Shown here piece by piece: positions 23,826-31,129 of a DNA stretch of 64,000 bases; within the stretch, counting starts at the first letter, position 1; each line of letters starts with the position of its first letter. Position numbers and translations under genes: made by a program. Source of the DNA: Amniculibacterium aquaticum (GTDB taxonomy: Bacteria > Bacteroidota > Bacteroidia > Flavobacteriales > Weeksellaceae); NCBI RefSeq assembly GCF_003852705.1, contig NZ_REFA01000002.1, forward strand, positions 1-64,000, in the 5' to 3' direction. Under the pieces are notes generated by a model. The model did not search any database. It was not told the origin of the DNA and saw only the letters and a list, made by a program, of their open reading frames with translations.

Positions 23826-25652
23826 ATGAAGACAAAATTAGCATTTGCAGCACTGCTCTGCGCACATTTTTTTTACTCCCAGGAGAAGGAAGTGAAAATT
23901 GATACGGTCGTTATTTTCGATAAAAAATTATCCGGACAAGATCGTTTTCACTCTATTCAAAAAATCTCTCCGGATCAAGTTCTAAAAAACGCCACCAACC
24001 TATCAGAAGTTTTACGATTCCAAACGCCAATTTATATCAAAGAGAACGGTAGAGGCTCTGTATCTTCGCCTTCATTTCGTGGGACCACAGCTCAGCAAAC
24101 GGCTTTTTTGTGGAACGGGCTTAACATTAATTCGGTTTTTTTAGGTCAAGGAGATATCAACAACATTGGTTTTTTATTGGCCGATGAGCTCAGCGTGAAG
24201 TCCGGTGGAGGATCGGTGATGTACGGATCTGCAGCGATTGGTGGAAGCATTCACCTGAACAATACTTTGACTTTTAACAAAGGATTTAGAAATCAACTCT
24301 ATTCGGAAGCCGCTTCATACGGTACTTTTCAAAATATTTTAAAAACTTCGTACAGCAACGATCAGTTCAGCGTTCAGCTCTCGGCTCATCATGGTGTTAG
24401 CGAAAACGATTACCATGTTGATGAAGTAAACTATACCAACTGGAACGGAAAATTCAGCAACGGAGCGGTTAATTTGGGTTTGGCGTATAAAATAAATCCT
24501 CAGCATCAAATTTCGTGGATCTCCGAATATTACAAGGGAAATCAACACTTTCCGATTTTTGATCCAGGACAAACGAAATCCAAATACCTGAGTACTAATT
24601 TTAGAACACTCGGGTTGTGGGATTGGACTTCTGAAAAATTCAACAATCATCTGCGATTGGCATTTACCGAAGACGAGTTTCAGTATTTTCAGGATAAAAA
24701 TGGATTGCAAAGTTCCGGCGGTACCGCCAAGAATTTCATCCTGAAAAACGATTTTGATTTTGATTTTTCCAAACAAGTATCTTTAAATGTTGTGGCCGAA
24801 CTTCAGCAAAATAAAGCCCAAGGTTATCTTTCCGGAATCGATGAGGTAAGCCGTTCGGTGTTTTCAGGAGCTGCGCTTTTGAGGTATCAACCCACAGCTG
24901 ATTTTCAGTTTGAAGCAGGAACAAAAAAAGAATCTGTACAAAAAATAAAATCGCCGTGGTTGTTTTCATTTGCCGGAAAATGGTCGGCATTGCCGAATTT
25001 CCAAACAGCCATTTCGGTTTCTAAAAATTTTAGATATCCCTCGTTCAACGATTTGTATTTTCAACCCGGAGGAAATCTCGATTTGCAACCGGAAACTTCC
25101 ATGCAATACGAATGGAAAAACGAATGGAAGAATAGAAATTTTTCCTTTAGCCTAACTCCATATTTTATGGATATTTCCGATATGATCCGTTGGTTGCCCA
25201 CTTCTGAGGGATATTGGAAGGCGTTCAATACCAATAAAGTACAATCTTACGGTGTAGAAACTCTGTTTACTTTTCAAAAAAAATGGAACGATCATTCGGT
25301 GAAAGCTTCTTTGGGCTATGCGTACACAAAATCCATCAACCAAGAAACCCGTATGCAATTGATGTATGTGCCGTATCACAAAGGCAACGGAATGGTTGAA
25401 TATCAGTACAAGAAAAATAAAATTTATTTGCAGGCTTTGGCCAACGGAAAAACCTATACCGATAGTATGCAAAAGGAGATGGATGCATTGCAACCCTATT
25501 TTATCCTGAATTCCGGAATCGAATTTCCTTGGACTGCGCATGTTGTTGTGGGTGCGAAAGTGAATAACATCTTCAGTGAGGTATATGCAACAACAGCGTA
25601 TTATTATATGCCAACCAGAAATTTTTCAGCAACCTTGAAACTTAACTTTTAA
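23826..25652 (+). CDS. btuB: TonB-dependent vitamin B12 receptor (BtuB-like)
   Basis: The 608-residue outer membrane protein has a signal peptide (MKTKLAFAALLCAHFFYSQ) and a TonB-box-like segment (KIDTVVIFD). A plug domain contains NATNLSEVLRFQTPIYIKENGRGS and GGGSVMYGSAAIGGSIHL. A 22-stranded barrel follows, with a terminal aromatic (NFSATLKLNF). The size and the riboswitch directly upstream identify corrinoid uptake. The TonB-ExbBD complex supplies energy from the inner membrane. The gene begins 45 bases after the B12 box and is followed after 13 bases by a beta-propeller lipoprotein. No BtuCDF genes are in the window. Cobalamin should repress it. Confidence 0.92.
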   Translation: MKTKLAFAALLCAHFFYSQEKEVKIDTVVIFDKKLSGQDRFHSIQKISPDQVLKNATNLSEVLRFQTPIYIKENGRGSVSSPSFRGTTAQQTAFLWNGLNINSVFLGQGDINNIGFLLADELSVKSGGGSVMYGSAAIGGSIHLNNTLTFNKGFRNQLYSEAASYGTFQNILKTSYSNDQFSVQLSAHHGVSENDYHVDEVNYTNWNGKFSNGAVNLGLAYKINPQHQISWISEYYKGNQHFPIFDPGQTKSKYLSTNFRTLGLWDWTSEKFNNHLRLAFTEDEFQYFQDKNGLQSSGGTAKNFILKNDFDFDFSKQVSLNVVAELQQNKAQGYLSGIDEVSRSVFSGAALLRYQPTADFQFEAGTKKESVQKIKSPWLFSFAGKWSALPNFQTAISVSKNFRYPSFNDLYFQPGGNLDLQPETSMQYEWKNEWKNRNFSFSLTPYFMDISDMIRWLPTSEGYWKAFNTNKVQSYGVETLFTFQKKWNDHSVKASLGYAYTKSINQETRMQLMYVPYHKGNGMVEYQYKKNKIYLQALANGKTYTDSMQKEMDALQPYFILNSGIEFPWTAHVVVGAKVNNIFSEVYATTAYYYMPTRNFSATLKLNF

Positions 25653-25665
25653 AAAAATAATTATA

Positions 25666-26706
25666 ATGAATTTCAAAAAAATTGTATCGATTGCCTTTGC
25701 ATCGGCTTTGCTTTTTACGACTTCTTGTCGCAACGAATCTACATTTACCGAAGAGTATCCTAAAGGTAAATATGAAGACGGGATCTTAATGGCCAACGAA
25801 GGGAATTTCGGAACTCCAAACGCTGATGTAACCTTTGCCAGCAATGATTTGTCCTCTGTAGCTCAGCAAATCTTCAAAACCAATAACAACAATGAGAATT
25901 TGGGTGATGTTTTGCAACACATTGGTTTTTATTCTAAGTATGCATTTTTGGTACTAAACAATACCGATAAGGTAAAAGTAGTGGATCGTTTTGGATTCAA
26001 CAAAGTTGCCGAGATTACCGAGCAATTGAACAACCCAAGATACATTGCTTTCAACAACAACAAAATTTACATTACCAACGATACGAAGTATGTAAACATC
26101 TACGATGCTAATAATTTGGCTTTCATTAGCCGTTTGAACATCAACGATACCGCAGAAAGAATTGTATCTGCGGGTAATAATATTTTTGTACAAAATGCAG
26201 CTTGGGGGTACGGTAACAAAATTACCTACATCAACGGATCCGATAGCACTGTCAACTCTCAGATCACCGTTCCTAACGGACAAATCCAAAAAATTATAGC
26301 CGATAACGGTTTCGTGTACGCTATAGCTTCCGACGCTGCTGCAGATTCGTACATTTATCAAATTTCTTCTACAGGTGCCATTACCAAAACCATCAATTTG
26401 ACGGGTATTAGCAAAGCTGCCAACTTGACCATTGACGGTGGAAAGTTCTACTTTACATCTGGAATGAAAATTTATGGAATGAATGTGAATGCATCCACCA
26501 TACCAACCTCACCAATCGTTACGGCTACCGAAAGTGCACCGTATTCCGGATTGTACGGATTTGATGTTATCGGAGGTCGTATCTATACTTCCGATGCTCA
26601 AGGATTTACCGCAGACAGCAAAGTAACTGTTTACGATGCCAACAACGGATCGATCATCAAGGTTATCGATGCGGGTAGAGGTACCAACGGTTTCTACAAA
26701 AACTAA
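25666..26706 (+). CDS. Surface lipoprotein with YncE/DUF5074-like beta-propeller, probable BtuG-type B12-binding partner
   Basis: The 346-residue protein has a lipoprotein signal (FASALLFTTSC, Cys ~22). Repeated blade-like units follow: GDVLQHIGFYSKYAFLVLNNTDKVKVVD, NNPRYIAFNNNKIYITND, KFYFTSGMKIYGMNV, and RIYTSDAQGFTADSKVTVYDANNG. This is the pattern of seven-bladed DUF5074/YncE proteins. In Bacteroides the B12 lipoprotein BtuG is a beta-propeller that caps BtuB and captures cobalamin with very high affinity. Position 13 bases after a riboswitch-controlled btuB makes the same job likely here. Homology to BtuG at sequence level is inferred, not proven. Confidence 0.8.
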   Translation: MNFKKIVSIAFASALLFTTSCRNESTFTEEYPKGKYEDGILMANEGNFGTPNADVTFASNDLSSVAQQIFKTNNNNENLGDVLQHIGFYSKYAFLVLNNTDKVKVVDRFGFNKVAEITEQLNNPRYIAFNNNKIYITNDTKYVNIYDANNLAFISRLNINDTAERIVSAGNNIFVQNAAWGYGNKITYINGSDSTVNSQITVPNGQIQKIIADNGFVYAIASDAAADSYIYQISSTGAITKTINLTGISKAANLTIDGGKFYFTSGMKIYGMNVNASTIPTSPIVTATESAPYSGLYGFDVIGGRIYTSDAQGFTADSKVTVYDANNGSIIKVIDAGRGTNGFYKN

Positions 26707-26732
26707 AAACCCAATATTTTATTAAACTGAGA

Positions 26733-26765
26733 GGGAGTCGGATTTATTTCGATTCCCTTTTTTAT
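26733..26765 (+). terminator. Terminator of the btuB operon
   Basis: GGGAGTCG (26733-26740) pairs with CGATTCCC (26750-26757) with one G-T pair, followed by TTTTTT. Confidence 0.82.
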
Positions 26766-26915
26766 TCAATTAAATTGGTCGTTTTTCCAGCTATCCCAAT
26801 CCATACTTTTAGGATCTTCAAGTTCAGAGATTTTTAGAGCAACCCGTCCTGCTGTCCGCTGTATCTTTTGTGCCCAGGCTTTATCCCAAGGCATACAAAA
26901 GGATGCCGCTCCCAT
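26766..26915 (-). CDS. Possible 49-residue ORF, unknown
   Basis: On the minus strand a frame starts MGAASFCMPWDKAWAQKIQR, continues with VALKISELEDPKSMDWDSWKN and ends at TGA (26766-26768). The composition looks protein-like (Trp, Asp, Glu, Lys, no low complexity) and unlike the AT-rich surroundings. An in-frame stop lies a short way upstream, so it is either a genuine small protein or the tail of a decayed gene cut by the REP/RAYT element. A second start, MPWDKAW, would give 42 residues. I do not recognise it. Confidence 0.35.
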   Translation of the reverse strand: MGAASFCMPWDKAWAQKIQRTAGRVALKISELEDPKSMDWDSWKNDQFN

Positions 26916-26973
26916 CAGGGATAGGACAAAGGGTTGGTTTTGTTTTCAAATTTTTTGCGATTCGTCGTTTTGA

Positions 26974-27014
26974 GGGCTCGCCGAAGGCGAGTCCCCATTT
27001 TATTGTTTCATCAA
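26974..27014. repeat. REP-like hairpin plus 22-bp direct repeat, left outer copy
   Basis: GGGCTCGCC-GAA-GGCGAGTCC (26974-26994) forms a nine-pair GC-rich stem. It runs into CCCCATTTTATTGTTTCATCAA (26993-27014), which recurs exactly in the same orientation at 27734-27755 on the other side of the transposase gene. Confidence 0.8.
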
Positions 27015-27090
27015 TATTATTAACGGTTTGCGGTTATGTGAAGTGAGGACTTTGATTATCAAATATTTATACAATCTCAACCCCCTCGCT

Positions 27091-27113
27091 GGCGCGAGCA
27101 TCATGCTCGTGCC
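27091..27113. repeat. REP-like hairpin, left inner copy
   Basis: GGCGCGAGCA-TCA-TGCTCGTGCC is a ten-pair stem with one G-T pair. It lies five bases beyond the transposase stop codon and mirrors the hairpin at 27685-27707. Confidence 0.8.
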
Positions 27114-27117
27114 CACA

Positions 27118-27669
27118 TTAATTATTAACATCAATTTGTAAAATTTCATCATAATCATCACAATAATTCCTCGCACTGCTGTACTTCCATTCCCAAGGTT
27201 CCATGACAAAACCACTTTCTACAGGATTTTGGTGGATATAATTTAGCTTTTGTTCGAATACTTTTAAAGACCATATTTCAATTGGCTTATTATTTTGTTG
27301 CCATAATTGATAGTTTTTAACATTTGAAGTTCTTTCCCCTGCTTTTTTTAGCATCCACAGCAACCATTCTTTCCGACTTTCTTGATTGTTTTCTTGTATC
27401 GCTTCTATCAATTTTCGAGAAGTAAACCCTTTGAAATCTCGAATCAATTCTGATGGTTTTCCATCTGATGAACGGAATATCAAATGAATATGGCTGGGCA
27501 TGATACAATATCCAAAAATTGCCATTCCTTTATTTTTTCTACAATAATCCAAAGAAGCAATTACAATATCAAAATACTCCATCCTCGTAAAAAGGTCTAT
27601 CCAAAATACGGTAGCAAAGCTTATAAAATAAGCTCCATCTTTTTCTTTGAATTTATACTTTCTACTCAT
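27118..27669 (-). CDS. REP-associated tyrosine transposase (RAYT, IS200-like Y1 family)
   Basis: The 183-residue protein has the HxH metal site in CIMPSHIHLIF (His 60 and 62) and the Y1 nucleophile in KLNYIHQNPVESGFV (Tyr ~144), followed by the RAYT-typical WEWKYSSARNY. It begins MSRKYKFKEKDGAYFISFATVFW, also family-typical. RAYTs are single-copy relatives of IS200/IS605 TnpA that cut and rejoin REP hairpins. Here the gene is flanked on each side by an inner and an outer hairpin. No TnpB is present. It seems intact. Confidence 0.92.
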   Translation of the reverse strand: MSRKYKFKEKDGAYFISFATVFWIDLFTRMEYFDIVIASLDYCRKNKGMAIFGYCIMPSHIHLIFRSSDGKPSELIRDFKGFTSRKLIEAIQENNQESRKEWLLWMLKKAGERTSNVKNYQLWQQNNKPIEIWSLKVFEQKLNYIHQNPVESGFVMEPWEWKYSSARNYCDDYDEILQIDVNN

Positions 27670-27684
27670 TTCTTATTGTTTATG

Positions 27685-27707
27685 GGTACGAGCGGGACGC
27701 TCGCACC
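27685..27707. repeat. REP-like hairpin, right inner copy
   Basis: GGTACGAGCG-GGA-CGCTCGCACC is a ten-base stem with one A-C mismatch, 16 bases upstream of the transposase start. Its sequence (GCGAGC/GCTCG core) is related to the hairpin at 27091-27113. Confidence 0.8.
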
Positions 27708-27713
27708 AGCGTA

Positions 27714-27755
27714 GGGGCTCGCCTTCGGCGAGCCCCCATTTTATTGTTTCATCAA
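27714..27755. repeat. REP-like hairpin plus 22-bp direct repeat, right outer copy
   Basis: GGGGCTCGCC-TTC-GGCGAGCCCC (27714-27736) is a perfect ten-pair stem. It is followed by CCCCATTTTATTGTTTCATCAA (27734-27755), identical to the left copy. The unit ends 27 bases from the stop of the CCA-adding enzyme gene. Confidence 0.82.
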
Positions 27756-27781
27756 GAAAACCGACAATTAAACTTTCGAAA

Positions 27782-29203
27782 CTACAACGGTTTCAACCCA
27801 AGAAGTTCCGCTTCTTTAATCACGAAAACTTTAGCTTGTTCAGCATTATTTTCGATATCACCTTCTAGGATGGCTTCCTTTACTTTTTCTTTCAGGATAC
27901 CAATTTCTTTGCCCGGTTTCAGACCAAAAAGTTGCATGATCTCTTCCCCGGAAATGGGAGGCTGAAAGTTTCTAACCTGATCTTTTTCTTCCACCTCTTT
28001 TATTTTTTCCGCAACATAGACAAAATTGGTGATGAATTTCTTTTGCTTCGCAGCATTTTTTGTCGTGATGTCCGCTTTGCACAAGGTGAATAGATCTTCC
28101 ATATCCTCACCGGCATCAAAAAGCATTCGTCTAAGCGCCGAGTCCGATGCGTCGTCGGTTACCAGTGCAATAGGTCTGGACGACAGCGTTACCATTTTTT
28201 GGACATACTTGAGGTCGGCTCCCAAAGGAAGTTTTAGGCGTTGGAATATCTTTTTAACCATTTTTCCACCCAAAAATTCGTGACCACGAAAAGTCCAACC
28301 CGTTCCTTCGATAAATTTTTTTGTAGGAGCCTTGCCAACATCGTGCATCAGAGCAGCCCAACGAAGCCAAAGGTTGTCGGTATTTTGCGAAATGTTATCC
28401 ACCACCTCTAGGGTGTGGTAAAAATTGTCTTTGTGCTTTTGACCTTCAATTTCTTCAATCCCTTTCAGAGCCGTCAGTTCCGGGATAACCAATTTCATGA
28501 TTCCTGTTTTTTCCATCAGAGCCAATCCTTTGGAAGGCTTTTCGGACATCATAATTTTGTTGAACTCCACCATGATTCTTTCCACCGAAACTATTTTTAT
28601 TCGTTCGGCTTCACCAGAAATGGCAGCTAGGGAATTTTCCTCAATCATAAAATCCAAAGTCGAGGCAAAGCGTAGGGCACGCATCATTCTCAGTGGGTCG
28701 TCAGAATAGGTTTGTACAGGCTCTAGCGGTGTTTTTAGGATTTTGTTTTGCAAATCTTCTCTTCCGTTAAAAGGATCGATAAGCTCGCCAAAATTGTGTG
28801 CATTTAGTGAAATCGCCATCGCGTTGATGGTGAAATCTCTTCTTTTTTGGTCGTCTTCCAAGGTGCCGGATTCCACTTCTGGATTTCTGGAGTTTTCGGA
28901 GTAGCTTTCTTTTCTCGCCCCCACAAATTCCAAATCCAAGTCGTTGTATTTGAAAGCTGCCGTACCGTAGTTTTTAAAGACCGCTACTTTTAGTTTCGGG
29001 TTCAGGGTTTCGGCAACTTTTTGAGCCAGGTTAATGCCACTTTGTTCCGTGACAAAATCAATATCGGTAGGCATTTTTCTGTCCATCAACAAATCCCGAA
29101 CATATCCACCAACAATATAGACCGATTGGTTTTGTTGTTGGGCAACTTCCGAAATGATTTTAAAAAGTTTTAGATTTTTATTCTGCTTGAGATTGATGAA
29201 CAT
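27782..29203 (-). CDS. cca: CCA tRNA nucleotidyltransferase (with HD domain)
   Basis: The 473-residue enzyme adds or repairs the 3' CCA of tRNAs, which the tRNA-Phe gene here lacks. The nucleotidyltransferase signature is GGYVRDLLMDRKMPTDIDFV, with its D-x-D metal pair. The RRDFTINAMAI and DPLRMMRALRFAS motifs of the class II head and neck follow. The C-terminal half has an HD hydrolase domain (RWAALMHDVGKAPTK), which may give phosphatase or phosphodiesterase activity as in some bacterial Cca. The start at MFINLKQNKNL is preferred over a longer frame whose extra 34 residues overlap recR. A 37-base gap to recR suggests co-transcription. Confidence 0.95.
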   Translation of the reverse strand: MFINLKQNKNLKLFKIISEVAQQQNQSVYIVGGYVRDLLMDRKMPTDIDFVTEQSGINLAQKVAETLNPKLKVAVFKNYGTAAFKYNDLDLEFVGARKESYSENSRNPEVESGTLEDDQKRRDFTINAMAISLNAHNFGELIDPFNGREDLQNKILKTPLEPVQTYSDDPLRMMRALRFASTLDFMIEENSLAAISGEAERIKIVSVERIMVEFNKIMMSEKPSKGLALMEKTGIMKLVIPELTALKGIEEIEGQKHKDNFYHTLEVVDNISQNTDNLWLRWAALMHDVGKAPTKKFIEGTGWTFRGHEFLGGKMVKKIFQRLKLPLGADLKYVQKMVTLSSRPIALVTDDASDSALRRMLFDAGEDMEDLFTLCKADITTKNAAKQKKFITNFVYVAEKIKEVEEKDQVRNFQPPISGEEIMQLFGLKPGKEIGILKEKVKEAILEGDIENNAEQAKVFVIKEAELLGLKPL

Positions 29204-29240
29204 ATCGTGGATATAAATTTGAACTTTAATTTTTTGTGAA

Positions 29241-29852
29241 TTATGCTTTTTCGTTGTACGGCAAACGGTGAACAATGGATCGGCCCAGTGAGATTTCGTC
29301 GGCATATTCCAGTTCGTCGCCTACGGCAATACCTCTGGCAATGCTGGAGAAAACCAAATCGTAGGATTTTAATTTTTTGTAGATGTAGTATGCTGTGGTA
29401 TCGCCTTCCATGGTAGCCGAAAGGGCAAATATCAACTCACGAACTTCACCGTGTTGGATTTTATTTTCCAAACCAGAAATGTTCAGTTGGTTGGGACCAA
29501 TGCCTTCCATGGGCGAGATTCTACCGCCCAAAACCAGATACTTTCCGGTGTATTTTCCTGTATTTTCTATGGCCATAACATCTCGGACATCTTCCACAAT
29601 GCATAAGATTTCGGGATTCCTTTTGGGGTTGTCACAAATGTCACAAATGTCAAAATCTGAAAAATTTCGACATTCTTTACAATATTTTATTTCGGTAACC
29701 AAGTGTTTTAGGGCTTCGCTAAGGGATAAAGCCTGACTCTCGGATTGCTTCAGCAGGTGCAAAGCCAATCGTAGTGCCGACTTCTTACCAATCCCCGGAA
29801 GTCCGGAGATTTCTTCAACTGCTTTTGCCAATACTTTACTAGGATAATCCAT
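29241..29852 (-). CDS. recR: Recombination protein RecR
   Basis: The 203-residue protein acts with RecF and RecO to load RecA at gapped DNA. It has the helix-hairpin-helix [20 protein letters not shown], a four-Cys zinc finger ([20 protein letters not shown]) and a Toprim domain ([18 protein letters not shown]). The C-terminal Walker-B-like region [26 protein letters not shown] is intact. The -7 box is only four bases before the ATG. cca follows on the same strand. Confidence 0.97.
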   Translation of the reverse strand: MDYPSKVLAKAVEEISGLPGIGKKSALRLALHLLKQSESQALSLSEALKHLVTEIKYCKECRNFSDFDICDICDNPKRNPEILCIVEDVRDVMAIENTGKYTGKYLVLGGRISPMEGIGPNQLNISGLENKIQHGEVRELIFALSATMEGDTTAYYIYKKLKSYDLVFSSIARGIAVGDELEYADEISLGRSIVHRLPYNEKA

Positions 29853-29856
29853 GGGG

Positions 29857-29864
29857 CAAAGATA
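29857..29864 (-). promoter_or_regulatory. -7 box TATCTTTG four bases before the recR start codon
   Basis: The minus strand reads TATCTTTG, GCCCC-like spacer of four bases, then ATG. The spacing predicts a leaderless recR message, as at lptF/G and the LtaS-like gene. Confidence 0.5.
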
Positions 29865-29958
29865 ATGGATTTAGGAGCATCATAAAAATTATAGAAAAAC
29901 TAATTCACCTTCGATTACTCTTCTTTATTTTGTTATTTTTACATTCTAAATTTCACAA

Positions 29959-30564
29959 ATGCTAACACAACAACTTCGCTATCCGTTGGATTTTAAATTC
30001 AATATTTTTACCATTTCCAATGATTTTTCTGTAACCGACGCTTTAGGAAATCCGGTATTTTATGTCAGATCCAAAATATTTAAACTAAAAGACGATGTGA
30101 TTGTCTATTCAGATGCCTCTAAAACCAAGGAATTGTTCAGGATGAAAGCCAATCAGTGGATTGATTTCAATTCAGTTTTTAACATCACTTGTAAACAAAA
30201 TGGTCAGCTTTTAGGAAGAGTTGGGAGAAGAGGTTTCCGTTCGATTTGGAAGGCTTCTTACCAAATTTTTGATCCTAACGGTCAACGAGAATTTCACATG
30301 GAAGAGACCAATCCGTTGATTAAGGTTTTGGACGGAATCTTTGGCGAGTTACCCATTATTGGAGGGTTGACTGGATATTTTTTCAATCCAAATTACTCGA
30401 TAAAAGATAAAAATGGAATAGAAGTTTTTAAAATGCGAAAAATGCCCTCACTTTTTGGGAGAAGATTTCAAGTGGTAAAAACCGCTGAACTCTCGGAAGA
30501 ACAAGAATCTTTGATATTGTTGTCACTAATGATGATGGTGTTGTTGGAAAGAAAAAGAGGGTAA
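29959..30564 (+). CDS. LURP-one-related family protein
   Basis: The 201-residue protein has the tubby/scramblase-like LOR fold pattern: short beta-hairpins such as FNIFTISNDFSVTDALGNPVFYVRSKIFKLKDD, IFDPNGQREFHMEE and YSIKDKNGIEVFKMRKMPSLFGRRF, with a hydrophobic segment FGELPIIGGLTGYFF. Related bacterial proteins have been linked to membrane lipids, but no enzymatic residues are evident. The last helix (SLILLSLMMMVLLERKRG) may touch the membrane. A lipoprotein gene follows after 14 bases. Confidence 0.78.
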   Translation: MLTQQLRYPLDFKFNIFTISNDFSVTDALGNPVFYVRSKIFKLKDDVIVYSDASKTKELFRMKANQWIDFNSVFNITCKQNGQLLGRVGRRGFRSIWKASYQIFDPNGQREFHMEETNPLIKVLDGIFGELPIIGGLTGYFFNPNYSIKDKNGIEVFKMRKMPSLFGRRFQVVKTAELSEEQESLILLSLMMMVLLERKRG

Positions 30565-30578
30565 TATATTTTAGTTTT

Positions 30579-31064
30579 ATGAAGAAAATAAGTGTTGTCA
30601 TCCTCTGTGGATGGATGGTTTTATCATGCAAAAAAGAAGAAAAATTAAGCTCCGAAAACCAAAACGATAGCATTGCGGTGGTGCAGGACTCGGTGAGAAC
30701 GACAGGTGAAGAAATGGTACATTTTGAAACTTTTTCTTTTCCAGAAAATATACAGGGTTGCTCATGTTCTTTTGCCAAAGACAAAACGGCTTTTGAAAAA
30801 GGCGAACTGCTCTTTGCAGACGATTATGGCAATGAAGCTACGATAAAAGTTGGTGGCGATTTTTTGAAATTCCCGATGGAAGAAGGCGACTTTGACCCGT
30901 CCAATTTCAATAGAATTCTGAAACATAACGGTTATACTTTGGAAATGAAAGCCAAAAAACTGAACTCGGATCCCGAAGCCATGATCTTTGAAGGAAGCAT
31001 GACGCTGACCGCACCCCAAGGAAAGAGCATCCACAGTACCATCTATGGCGAATGTGGATGCTAA
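30579..31064 (+). CDS. Lipoprotein of unknown function
   Basis: The 161-residue protein starts MKKISVVILCGWMVLSC, a clear lipobox with Cys 17 followed by KKEEK and an acidic spacer. The mature part has a CSC motif (IQGCSCSFAKDKTAFEKGELLFADDYG) and ends GECGC, so one or two disulfides are likely. I do not recognise a named family with certainty. It is probably co-expressed with the LURP-one gene. Confidence 0.72.
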   Translation: MKKISVVILCGWMVLSCKKEEKLSSENQNDSIAVVQDSVRTTGEEMVHFETFSFPENIQGCSCSFAKDKTAFEKGELLFADDYGNEATIKVGGDFLKFPMEEGDFDPSNFNRILKHNGYTLEMKAKKLNSDPEAMIFEGSMTLTAPQGKSIHSTIYGECGC

Positions 31065-31085
31065 GTCTTTTTTAGTTTTACTTTT

Positions 31086-31112
31086 TTGGGCTTAAAAATA
31101 GTTGTAATTTTG
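31086..31112 (+). promoter_or_regulatory. Promoter of pepD
   Basis: TTG (31086-31088) and TAATTTTG (31105-31112) are separated by 16 bases, and the ATG follows 17 bases later. This is somewhat short for the -33/-7 spacing but otherwise canonical. Confidence 0.5.
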
Positions 31113-31129
31113 AGAAAATTTAAATAATA

